From: Thozetella sp. PMI_491
Taxonomy: Eukaryota > Ascomycota > Sordariomycetes > Chaetosphaeriales > Chaetosphaeriaceae
Assembly: GCA_021432635.1 (NCBI GenBank)
Contig: MU270015.1
Span: 3,020,416 to 3,084,415 of the forward strand
Direction of reading: 5' to 3'
DNA: 64,000 nt
Each line of letters begins with the position of its first letter. The first letter of the stretch is position 1. The notes below the pieces were generated by a model. The model ran no database searches, was not told the origin of the DNA, and saw nothing but the letters and a program-made list of their open reading frames with translations. Made by a program: the position numbers and the translations under genes. Below, piece after piece: positions 33,901 through 44,759 of the stretch.

Positions 33901-35589
33901 GGAAATATCCCGGTAGTGTTCAGTCGAGAAGCTAGCTGCTAGTTCTAAGCAGCCAATGCGCCAAAATCGGATAGGAAGATTAAACAAGCAGCCATCTCTG
34001 ACTCGGTGAGGGTTGAGATCTGCACCTAAGGCGACTAGTTGTTTAATGAGGTCGACATGAGCCACCATCACAGCAGCCTCGAGTGGAGAAATAAGGTCGA
34101 AGAGATTCCCAATAACACTTGCTGCATTCTTAATGATAATTTGGACTACCGTTGTGGCTTTGGTGGGAGGAAGGGTCAATATCGCAACAGTTATCGGTGA
34201 AAAGTGATATTGAGAGATCCCAAGTACTATCTCGGCTTTGGCATCAAGTAGTACCTTGATCAGATCAATTGAGCCACGAGACACTGCGAAGTTAAGCGGC
34301 GTGCTGGGTATTGGGTACGATCGGAGATTTGAGTTGACATGCACGGTTCCAAAACTCCTATTCGGCGTAATACGACTATCTATACGCAGCAGATGGAACA
34401 CAATGTCTGGTGCGTTGGTATACACCGCTGCCTTGAAGATTAGGTCGATTACTGCCGTGAGCACGGGGCTGGAACGTGAGCATTCAACGAGATTGCGAAT
34501 GGTATTTGCTTGATCAAGGCCAGAGAAACGGCAAAAATCGATGATCAAAGGTGACTCGTCGCAATAGCTAGTGCTGTAACGGAAAAGAAAATTGTTGGAC
34601 GCGAGGTATATAACCAATTTTAACACTTCGACCTGGACTTCGGATCGGTGACCATTTGTCAGGATGACGGCGCGTTGTAGATTCTCGCCGGAGTAGGTCT
34701 CTGGAATAATGGCATTAAACCTCTCGGTAATAAGATGAATACTTTTCCGAGCGAAAAGCTCCATCATCAGTTTCTCAGAACCTGTAGCAATGACCAGGCT
34801 TTTTTGAGCGAGCTTTCTGAAGACTACTGGAGCGAGTGCCAACTTTTCGGACTTCGACAGCCTCATAGAATACTGATGTACGAGTTGTCCCTCAGAGTGA
34901 GGGCTAGCTCGTAGTGTAATTGCAGGTCCAGGGCCTTTCCTGTCTGTAGGAAGAAAATCCATGTTCGCTAGGACGCTGTCTAAGTAGGATTCGCAGAACT
35001 TGGTCCATGGGAGGTTTTCAGTCCATGAGATGTCGCTGTGGAGGCTAGTACATGAGCCATTCGGGGTACAGAGGAAAAGAGGCATGCTAGCCGGGGGCGG
35101 CGCCGGCCGTGACGCTATAATTTATTATAAACTTAGCGAAAAATTCTAGACGGTAATGTAGAACTAGTTAAGACTAACCAGGTATGAATGAGACAAGCTG
35201 ATAACGTCGAGTATTCTTCCTCACGATTTCCGAAGATATAAGCTGCCCGGAGAGGACCACTAATGTATTCTTCTGTTCCCCCTTACGCTTTCGCACGGTG
35301 TCCCCTATGTGGCGCCATATGTCTGGAGTGAGATTTTTAACGTATCCCCATTGCTTTAGCTTGTGTTGTAGCTGAGCTTTCCTGCAATACATACGAGCTT
35401 GATTAATGATAAGTTCCGCTGCGCGTAGGGAAGGCAAGCATACGTGAAGAGGAAGCCAAGGCTACGGAGCCCATCGAGAATTTCATGCTGTGTCTTATCT
35501 TCGGCGAGAAATTTCTTGCGAATCCAATGCCTTCTCGACTCCCAAGCCTGCTCCCCCTGATGTGATCGCGGAAATTCCGTTGATGCCAT
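30976..35589 (-). CDS. Large Clr5-domain ankyrin-repeat protein (1495 aa)
   Basis: Three exons (35589-35444, 35381-35179, 35114-30976) join in frame. The two small first exons encode the Clr5 domain: a helix with WIRKKFLAEDKTQHEILDGL, then AQLQHKLKQWGYVKNL and IWRHIGDTVRKRK. The last exon starts after a Pro-rich linker. From residue ~395 onward at least a dozen divergent ankyrin repeats follow (TPLNFAVSRGSIDLIKVLLD, PLEAAVMVAHVDLIKQLV, ALELAARKGYIGMVRRLL and others). The C-terminal ~250 residues are acidic, rich in Ser/Asp/Glu, and end GFVPMNWAW. Unlike the neighbour at 21198, the repeats here differ strongly from each other, so this array is older. It is probably cytoplasmic or nuclear; function unknown. 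Same strand as the other Clr5 gene. Confidence 0.85.
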
Positions 35590-36179
35590 GCCGAGATGCC
35601 GAGACGGTGGAGAATTGCATGGAGTAGAATTTGCAGTTGAGTAATAATAAGGGTAAAGTTGCTGCTGTGAAAGACCGAGCTAGGAGTAAGAACCGGTTTC
35701 TTTATGTTCCTTGGCTAAAGCCTTGCGACAGTTTATTGGTCGATTCCAAAATATGAGGTATGCAGAGCAGCCTGAGGAATGCAGAAAACAGTAGTTTCCA
35801 TTGGGGAAACCCAAAGTCTGCATTATTTAACTCTTGGCAGACATACGTTACGCGGCACATTACTAATATAAGGTGCATACAAATCAGGACATGGCCTGCT
35901 GTGTCCATTGCCAAGGAAGAGTGCGTGGTATTCGTCTAAATACCTTGTCCGAGAAGCGGATGCCGTGTCATTATACTGACAAGCCGAGGGTTCAGAGTAG
36001 ATTTTGATAATTCATTGATAGGCGAGAGGAGCGAGTTATGGGACAGTCGAGAAGATGACGGCTGCTAATACCATAGCTAGTTGAACGTGATATATACATA
36101 CTGATAATTAAGGAGTCGATAAACAAGGTTATAGTCGAACTGTGTCGTTCGTCAAATCATTTATTGTATCCATCTAAAT
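35590..36179. other. Intergenic, AT-rich
   Basis: No gene seen. It holds the promoter of the large Clr5-ankyrin gene and marks the right edge of the accessory region. Confidence 0.4.
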
Positions 36180-37274
36180 CTAGGGGGCATTGCCTGTAGG
36201 TTTCACGTCCATCTTTGCTTTGAAAAGCTCAACCAAAGCTTCGTTGCGCCGCTTCTCGAATGCCTCAAGATCATAGGTAGCCAGCATATCTTGGACGCTC
36301 GCGTTCACCTTCTCGATTGACTCGTCATTGATAGCGACAGTGTGCTTGCGCATGTCTTCCATCCAGACCTGGGCCCCCGGCCCCATGTGCTTCATAGTTC
36401 GTGTAAATCCATCTTTTCCGCCCCTGCTGGCGAGCGATAACGTGGCGAATGGCCCCGTAAATGCCCATCGTGGCCCAAGCGATTCGGTCATGCAGAGATC
36501 TAGAGCAAATTTTCAATATTCACGTAGAGATACCTCAATTTCGCTGTACGACAAGACATACCAGCATCCTCAGCAGATACTATGCCCCGGGCTACTAAGC
36601 TGTAAGCCTCGACTACAACGGCTGCCTGCAGTCGATTGGCGATGAACCCAGGGAGTTCGTGCTTCAATAAGATGGGTTTCTGGCCGAGAGATTTGTAGAA
36701 ATCGAGTGCTAAGGAAGACGCCTCTGTGCTTGTATCCTGATGGGGCACAACTTCGATGAGAGGAATCAAATGTGGAGGGTTAAAGGGATGGCCGATGAGT
36801 ACTCGTTCGGGGTGTCGTTTGGCGCCAGTGATGAACTTGGACGACGGTATTCCGGACGACGACGACGCGATGACGACCTCAGGACGTAGACCGGCATCGA
36901 GCTCGGCAATGATATTTTGCTTGAGCTCTAGCCGCTCGGGAGCGTTCTAGCGAACAACCGGTTAGCCGCGAGGAATACCATCACGCTGCGAGTGTGTTAG
37001 ATAGAACCTCTTGTACGAAGTCGATCTCGTCGTAGTATCCAGCTAGCGAGTTACCGACGAACTTATAGTTCTCAATCGATGCTCCGGGTGACAAGCCAAG
37101 CTGAGTGTCCAAGGTTGGCCATATCTTCTCGAGGTAGGCTGCTAGCCTGTCGGCTGCTCCTACGGATGGCGAGGCGGCAAGCACCTTCAAGCCTCTTGCA
37201 AGACAGAGCGCAATGAAGCTCGACCCAATCACCCCGGTCGAAACGACACCGACGGTCTTGATCTCAGATGCCAT
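36180..37274 (-). CDS. 3-hydroxyacyl-CoA dehydrogenase family (carnitine or gulonate dehydrogenase-like)
   Basis: Three exons (37274-37008, 36946-36562, 36499-36180) join in frame to 323 residues, the size of the short single-function family with L-carnitine and L-gulonate dehydrogenases. The N-terminal Rossmann fold has TVGVVSTGVIGSSFIAL for NAD. The family signature HPFNPPHLIPLIEVV is read across what was two frames of the search, followed by PGFIANRLQAA and the C-terminal helical domain. HPF carries the catalytic histidine. There is no SKL-type peroxisomal signal, as the C-terminus is TGNAP, so a cytosolic enzyme is likely. Exact substrate unclear. Confidence 0.85.
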
Positions 37275-38107
37275 CCTAAGTGAGTGGGTGGTATGTAGTA
37301 GTGACTGGTAAAGTCGGTGACAGAAATGCTTGTGCAACTGAGGGGCTTCGCTGAATCATCCCCATATTTCCATTGTAGGGCTATGACGTCAGGTGACCTG
37401 CGCCGATACGAGCCCGAATATTTGATCAAGCCTTTTCTAGCAGGGCAACTTGAGATAGTTTTATAAAACGCCCGTCTCAGAGGCTACTTACCTTTACTTA
37501 CAGGATGCCGTGTGGCGATTTTCGAAGCTTACCTTAATTTGCCGGCTTACAGTAATGGAACAAGCACGTGGTGTCCGGTACTATCTTTAGCGCATGAAAA
37601 TGGTTCTAAATTGCGTATCGTGTTGAGAAGCCTAGGATATGCACCTATTTTACTACGTAATTGCCTACCCTTCCTCCCGCCTGTGTAGTTGATTAAAAGA
37701 GTCCGTCTCGCCCGTATCTCCTATCCTAAGCGAGGGCAGGCCCACAGGCGGCTTGTTTCTAATGGTAACCAGTTCCGCTAGCACAGGCCGTTGAACGTAG
37801 TAAGTCTGTGATCCGTTCTATGAATCCCCTGCCATTGTTATAGAATTCCTTCTGGCCTGAGTAAGCAACCGCTGCTTGAGAAGTTGGGTATGTGTAATTA
37901 CCAATCTTACTTACCTCAGCTTTTCATGCCATCCCACTGTCTACAGAAGATTCTCAATAATCTTTTCTTTTAACTATTCTATCATCCGCTATTCCTTTGC
38001 TTAATCTGGATTATTGTCATCTAGCCATGGAGGTTATGGCTCCGCCACTGTAGCTTCAACCTCCTTCTGTCCGAACAAGTTCTCTAACCTCGAGATCCAC
38101 CAGTACT
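37275..38107. other. Intergenic, no gene seen
   Basis: Between two minus-strand genes; contains the dehydrogenase promoter. No coding signal. Confidence 0.4.
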
Positions 38108-39349
38108 TCAGCAACACGGCGGAGACTGTAGAACCTGGGTCAAATTGACTACCGTTGCTGTAAAAGGCGTATGCAAGCCCTTGTCCATACCTCGGAACGT
38201 TTCCCCGCCAAAGATCAACAAGTGATCCGGATACTTCTCCAATATTCCAATGGCTCTGCTATACGTAGCCCCAGCTGGCGTCGCATGCGATTCCCACTTG
38301 TCGATCGCGCCACCCGCTCGATTGGTATACACCTGGCCGCGATCCGCGTCGGAAACCACAATCGTGCCGTTGGGGCCACCCGTGGGGCTCCACACGACGT
38401 AGGGACTAGCATTGGGCACGTACTGGTGGCCATCCGCAGCGTTGACGACGATAGGCTGACCTTGGTTCAAGCGAAAATCTAGTGGATTGTCGGCTAAAAC
38501 GTAGTAGACGGGATAGTTGGATCCATATGAGCTCGAGTTGCCCTTTGGGTTCTCATGCACTAGAATCCACTTCTTAACCGGCGGAAGGTAAGCTACCACA
38601 GTCATACCAGGGCGTTGGATGTACAAATCGTAGACAACGTCATCGACGGGGTCTTCCCACGTCTTGAGGTCTTTGGAGACTTGGTGCGCGAGCTTCTGGC
38701 CGTGTTTAGGATCGCGCTGGTCGGAATAGTAGCACACAAGCGAGTGATTGTATACCCTAGAATCTGTTAGTACTTGCGAGTTATTGCAAGGTGCATGGTA
38801 TTAAAGCGGAACGCACAAGAGATATGGCTCCCAAATGGGCGTCGCTCCATTCGTAGTATTAGGTGCGCCTCCTTTAGCAATGTTACCTATGAACTTCCAC
38901 GTTTTTGCTTTGTCCGTGCTGGCATAGAGGTCGATATGCGTGCCATTGCGACTAGCGCTGTTCCCAGATGCTAGTACAGTGCCAGCCTCGAATCCGCCCA
39001 AGGACTCTCGTAGCTCCACAAGAGCTGGCTGAGCACCTAGGCCCCAGCCATTGGCGGTGTCATGAATATCTGAGACATGTTCCCAGCTGGCCCCACCGTC
39101 CTTGCTCAGAAATATGGGGAAATAGCTGGGATTGTGACCGTTCAGCGACGTCGTGGCGAGGATGCCGCCGTCCTGGAGCTGCGCGTAGCGCGGATACGTC
39201 AAAGTCTCGTTGCCTGTTGGCTGGTAGATGGTATTGTTGGTGAAGAAGCCCCATTGTTGTGGGGCATCGCGTGCATCGACGGGGTGTTTAAACGGCGATG
39301 CACTAGCCCCTGCCGCCAGCGCTACAACGAGGGGGAGACTATGCAGCAT
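38108..39349 (-). CDS. Secreted GH93 exo-alpha-1,5-L-arabinanase
   Basis: Two exons (39349-38817 and 38756-38108) join in frame to 393 residues, near the family's usual length. Residues 1-~18 are a signal peptide ending ASASP. The rest is a six-bladed sialidase-type beta-propeller with an Asp-box (SKDGGASWEHV). The splice restores IWEPYLLVYNHSLVCYYSDQ, a hallmark of GH93, and E174 in it is a likely catalytic glutamate; HENP further on is also conserved. GH93 enzymes release arabinobiose from linear arabinan of plant pectin, so the gene fits life on plant material. Several N-glycosylation sequons (NNT, NGT, NTT) are visible. Confidence 0.9.
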
Positions 39350-41133
39350 CTTGAGATATAAGGCTCAAGAGACAGTGTATGAGAAAAATAAGAATTAAAA
39401 TCTATCGCCTAGGACTCGTGGAAGAACTGATGAGCAGTGTCTGCGGCGCTGGTTCAGCCTTTTATGTATACACGCACTTCATTTCGAATGGCCGTCATGT
39501 TCTTTCCTCAAATTGTCGAGGCAAACAAGTAACGGCCAGCTGGACTGGACGCTTCACCATCGGGCCGCTGTTACGCGGGCTCCAGTGAAGCTTGACCGTA
39601 CCACTTCCCAGTCCTTCAAGCATTTGAGGGCTAAGCCAATAGTAAGGAATCAATTATACCAGAAATGGAATATTGCAATTTGGAGGCACGGGTTCTCATG
39701 GGTACGGATAAAGTGCTTATCCACAATGCCTAGCTTTGAACGTCTTCCATACAATTCTCCGATTCGTGCGCATACTAGGACCAGCCGCGAATATAGTTGA
39801 GGTGCGCGTACTTGCGGGAAAGCAATGGGGCTGGGCAACGGATGCCTCTTAAAGAATCCTCTGACCCTCCGAAGATGCAGCACGAAGTCGGGTACGGAAT
39901 GCGGCGGCTGTTTGGGGTCAAGATATTTTGCTACTTTGGTTTAGGCGCTTTGGCGTTTTGCTTTAGGCGTTTTGGCGGCTCGTCATATCTGCTGGAGGAA
40001 CAGCCCGATTGGACGGCGGCTATGAAGCGATGGCCTTGACTGCCGTTGTTCACTCCCGAGAGAGGGGTCTCAGAATGGGAGATGCCCTAGTTGTGGGTGA
40101 ACAAGGCGGAGTCCAGGCTTGACATATGGCATCAAATCACCATGTTGAAGGCACGACCAAATCGACTTATCAACCACCATGGCACATCGTGCAACTTGAT
40201 TCGCACGGCGGTTCAGCTGTGCTTCCCTCGGTGGATCTATTGCGCAGACGAATGGTGCTAAGTCAGCGCAGAGAGGATTCCGTACGACAACGATAGGGCT
40301 CCCTGTAGCAATACGAGGTATGGCAGATTGCATATAGACCTACAATCACCTACCATCTAGAGGTTCGATGTGTAAAAGGGGAGATAGCCAGGGAATAATA
40401 TGAACCAATTGGTCTTAGTGCGGTCGCTGACGAAGCACCGGATGACGCAGCTCTCGGAAGCTCCGCGAGGTTCCGAGACCAAACCGAATACAGTAGATAG
40501 TAAACGACGCTCCCACCCTCATTCAACCACCCCCGATTTTGGTGGGACCACGCCAAGCCCGCCGCCCTTAGGACTTTTTTCCAAGATATCACAATTGCAC
40601 CTTCCTTGGGATATTAGCCCGATCAATGTGTTTCTGTTTGTGGAATCATGACTTTTCCGTAGTCGTAGGTAGGTAGCTTAGGACTATAATGTGCCCTTTG
40701 TAACGCTGTAGCTTGCAATGCTATAGCTCTCAATTTCACTCCCGCCAAAGCGCTTGTTTGCCCCTCCTCCAGTGGATGTCTTATCCCCTTTTGGCCCTTC
40801 TTTCCACCCACCCACCTACATTTTGATGCGCACAACCCTAACCCCTGCTTTGAGGTGTGTTGCACAACAGGTTTCGTGCCTCAAATATTACTTAGCTAAT
40901 CTACATTACCAATCCTGCAGCGTCGTCAAGCCAAGCTGATCAAGCCAGTACGAGAAGAGTGACCATACTCCAAGTAAATCAAAGTGTCTGTCCTACAGAA
41001 ACCGTCTATATATACGTATACCAATGCCTGGTCAAATCGTCAAGCCGTCAAAGGGTGATTCAATACACATCTTCAGCAAGCTATTTTACACACCACCAGA
41101 ACTTCATAAACTTAGATCGAGAAAAGCTCCAAA
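39350..41133. other. Intergenic, no gene seen
   Basis: About 1.8 kb holding the divergent upstream regions of the GH93 gene and the atypical SDR. The frames present are short and not protein-like. Confidence 0.4.
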
Positions 41134-41924
41134 ATGCCCTCTGCCTCGCCTGTTGCGCTGATTCTCGGAGCTGGTGCCAATATCGGACAGCATGTAAGCC
41201 GTGCGTTCGCGGCCAAAGGCTACAAAATCGCTCTTGCAGCGAGGAGCGTCAAGGAAGAGGACAGCACCAGTGACCAGCTGTACATCCGCGGCGACTTTTC
41301 AGATCCGGCCTCCGTTGTCAAGATCTTTTCCGACGTGAAATCGCGGCTAGGCTCTCCATCTGTGGTGATATACAATGGTGAGAACAGCTATTCATCCCCC
41401 CTTTGACGACATCTTACTTAATTTGCAAACAGCGGCTGCCACAGTCTTCGCAGACGCGAAGAATCCATTGGCTCTCCCTGTGGAAGATTTCACTCGCAAC
41501 TTTAACGTCAACACGACTAGTGCTCTCGTAGCCGCGCAGCAGGCTGCCCTCGCCTTTAGCGAGCTCCCAGATGACGCAGCTCGGACGTTCATATACACCG
41601 GAAACCGCACCAACATCATACCTATTGTGAGTATGATGGACAGCGGGATGGGAAAATCAGCCACCGCGCATATGATACAGTGCGCGGCAGAAGCCTACAA
41701 AGACAAGGGATTCAAGTTTGTTCCCCAAGCTCGCCGCAGAAGGCCGACGCACTAATGCACTCAGATTCTACTATGCAGATGAGAGAACCGAAGATGGCGA
41801 GCCCGTATACCGTAATATCGATGGAGCCGCGAGCGCGAAGTTCTACGTCGACCTCGCGGGTGGCACCTCTCAAGGACCCTGGCAGCAGACGTTCGTCAAG
41901 GGCCTAGGGTATAAGAAGTTTTGA
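41134..41924 (+). CDS. Atypical short-chain dehydrogenase/reductase (228 aa)
   Basis: Three exons (41134-41377, 41433-41715, 41765-41924) join in frame. The N-terminus has the cofactor loop LILGAGANIGQHVSRAF. The middle corresponds to the NNAG strand but reads VIYNAAATVF. Where classical SDRs have YxxxK, this protein has SGMGKSATAH, so the lysine is kept and the tyrosine is replaced by serine. The C-terminal part KFYYADERTEDG and GPWQQTFVKG is shared by a fungal subfamily with the same change. It may be a non-catalytic NAD(P)-binding protein or use another base. Substrate unknown. Confidence 0.82.
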
Positions 41925-43065
41925 GAAGCATCCGGGGTAAGAGATGGTCGAAGGCCTCCTGCTTCTGCGTGTTCTGTAACTGGTAAATGTAGGTTATGAT
42001 ACAGAATACATATGGGCAGAGATGTTCAGTACTCAGTGCCATGCTTCGATCCCTTGTGTCCATGTGTGCTGTAACCAAGGGGGATGTCGATCTGGAATGA
42101 TTTAGGCAGAGATGTGCTCCATGACTGCAGGAGGATACCGAAGACAGTGTGGCTTCGCATTTGATGGTCAGACGGCTAGGGTAGCTAGTATGCAATCATC
42201 CAGCCGCGTAGAAACAGATGCCGAGTCTGAGGCTCTTTTAGCTCGAGGATTCATACGCCCCTCTCCTACCCCGCAAATAGTTCGGTTAGCAATTGCCTTA
42301 AATGTGTCATGCAATGACCGGTAAGGCTCTGTTGTAACCCTGGCTGTAAGCCGGGCAAAAATGCTGCCGACCTCGAAGAGCGGTTCACTGCTGCCATTCG
42401 CCGGTTCCGCCGCTCTACTAGTACACCACACTCTTTGATCATTCACCTTTACGTCTATTTCAGAACTTAATATGACACGAAAGATTGCCCCTAGAATCTA
42501 AAATAGCTGCCAATTCCATGAGACAAATATCTAAGCCATATCAAGGCCAGAAGGCAGGTATACAGACGAAAGCGTGCGAGGCACATAGCCGCGCGATGTG
42601 GTTGCATCCCGCTATGCCAACACCTGAGCTGAAGCAAAGGTACCTACCGTGTAACTGCGGATGGTACTCTGCTTTGCCGTAAAGTTCCTACGCCACATCA
42701 CAATTTGGCCGAGCTGATGTTGTGTCTGGACACAAGGGCCAATCGCGATGCTCTATGCTAGGGTCTGCTCAGCGCCATGCACCCAGGGAATGGTTCCTGC
42801 CTCGCTAGACTCCAACCAGTGGATTATCAGCTCCTGAAAATCTTCTGCAGAACCAGTCGGTGAGGGGAGGGTTTCACGGGCTCCCTGGCTAGGTGTCTAG
42901 CCTGTCAAGCCTGGATATAAGTAGGAACGAAGTATGTGCAGCTGCAGCTGCTATCTTCGCCAAGAGGCTAACATTCTCGCTCTGCATTTATCATCACTTC
43001 TGTCCTGTGACTACAAGGTCAGTGATTTGAGAAATCATTACCAGCGCGCATGAGAGAGCCGCAGC
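41925..43065. other. Intergenic, no gene seen
   Basis: About 1.1 kb with no coding signal; upstream region of the GPI-type gene. Confidence 0.4.
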
Positions 43066-43939
43066 ATGATTGCTTCGTGCGCATCCCTCTCAAGGCTTGG
43101 AGCCTTAGCCCTAGCCTTCCATGTCTCCTTCGCAGCAGACACCACCACGGTGAGTGTGCTCGGCTGGGGTGTCCTAGGCACCGCATTTGAAGGTATGGAA
43201 GGGTCAGTAGTGGCTGTCAGCTCCGGGATAACAACCTACGACATGAACTGTCCTCCGGCTCAACCCGAATGTGGTTTCATTAGCGCAACAGGGGTAACGG
43301 TCTTTGATGGACCCTCAACAGATGGAATTACTCTACTGGGGCCTGGATCTAGCTACACATACGCATGTCCTGTCAGCAACCATGAGATAGTAGGATCGTG
43401 TACATTCAACGCGCTTGAGGGTGGACATTCTCGCTCGGACATGTTTCCGTCGACTGCGTTCGGGGCCCTCACATATACCGCCATGACGGTGACGGCCGGC
43501 CTAGACAAGCTTGGAACACCGACGACAGGTTTGACCTATCACTTCCAAGATGCCGCAGACAGGATTAAATTAATTCGATGCGTCAGGATCTGTTGCCTCG
43601 ACTGCAAGCTCGGCCTCTCCCAAGACTACCATTGCCTCTAGTCCTAGCGGCACTAGTAACCCTCCCTCGAGCAGCACTACTACATCCGACCAAAGTAGCA
43701 CCAGCAGTGTCATAACAAATAATACAAGCGGTTCCAGCTCCAGCGTCACGCCAGGCACAATCAACTCAGGAAGCGTGACTAGCTTTGTATCGAGCACCAG
43801 TGGTCTTGGGCCTAGCGGTGCTCTAAGTACGAGCACAACAGCTACAAACGGAGCAGGAGCACTCGGACTAAATCGAAACGTGATCCTCGGTACGTTGAAT
43901 ATTTTCATTGTCGGAATATACTTGCTGCTATTGTATTAG
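43066..43939 (+). CDS. Secreted GPI-type Ser/Thr-rich protein (271 aa)
   Basis: The reading frame seems broken near 43560. A 58-nt intron (43529-43586, GTTTGA...GTCAG) rejoins it and gives 271 residues. Signal peptide is residues 1-~24 (LGALALAFHVSFAADTT). The globular part has four cysteines in two pairs (MNC, PEC; YAC, GSC). After the splice comes a long Ser/Thr-rich mucin-like stretch, then Gly/Asn and a hydrophobic tail (VILGTLNIFIVGIYLLLLY), a typical GPI signal. The protein should be heavily O-glycosylated at the surface. The layout resembles the gene at 20093. The donor is weak, so a frameshift remains a minor alternative. Confidence 0.75.
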
Positions 43940-44759
43940 TTGCGCTTTTGCAGGACGATGCCTGCTAAGCTTCGATCTTCGTCTCTGCGTCGGTCTTCCC
44001 AAGCTCAACCCAGAGCCCGTATATATCGTCAGGCTTCCCAGTCTGCTGTCGTGCAGGTTTGCGACTATGGGGGCACCACGCAGCATGGGTTCGGCTTCAT
44101 TTGGCTAGGCAGCTAGTTATGCAGTTAGAATATGCCCAGTAGTGGCAGGAAAAGTGAATATATTATATTATGGCAGGCTATCTCACTATAGCAGATGTTC
44201 TAGGAGAAACGAGGTCTTCTATACAACCTTAGCCGGAAGATCCCTTCGTCTACATACGTGTATTGAATAAACCCACTGGAGTCTTTATCCCTCGGTGAAC
44301 TCTATCGAGAGTATCGATAAGTGGTAAGCATGCAGCCACCGCGCGAGCAATGAAAACTACGAGACCAAATGCAGGAGACGCTAGAGGATATCAGACTTAT
44401 TTTCCGACGCACGCCGATAGTCGCCCCCATGAGTAGCTGGAAGCTAGAAACTCGTCTCAGCTCTGTGCATGGCATCTAGATGCTGAACTGACTCGGTCGA
44501 CCCGGGAGTCGGTTCGGCTAGCGGCTGGGCTAAGCTATAAACGACTAGAACTCCATACCCCGCACTGCCTAGGGTCTTCTAGCCATCGTCAGGGTGGCAC
44601 TTTATTTATCAACGCGCCCTTTCCCCCTTATCAGTGTTGTGGGCCCCCTGGCGTCCCCCAAGACCAGATTCCCGGGTTCCCTATCAGCCCCGACCACTTC
44701 TCCCAATCTCATCTCCGACCTGCTCCATCCTGTCCACGGTGCCTTACGCCCAGGAAAAC
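43940..44759. other. Intergenic, no gene seen
   Basis: Upstream region of the next Zn2Cys6 gene. No coding signal. Confidence 0.4.
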
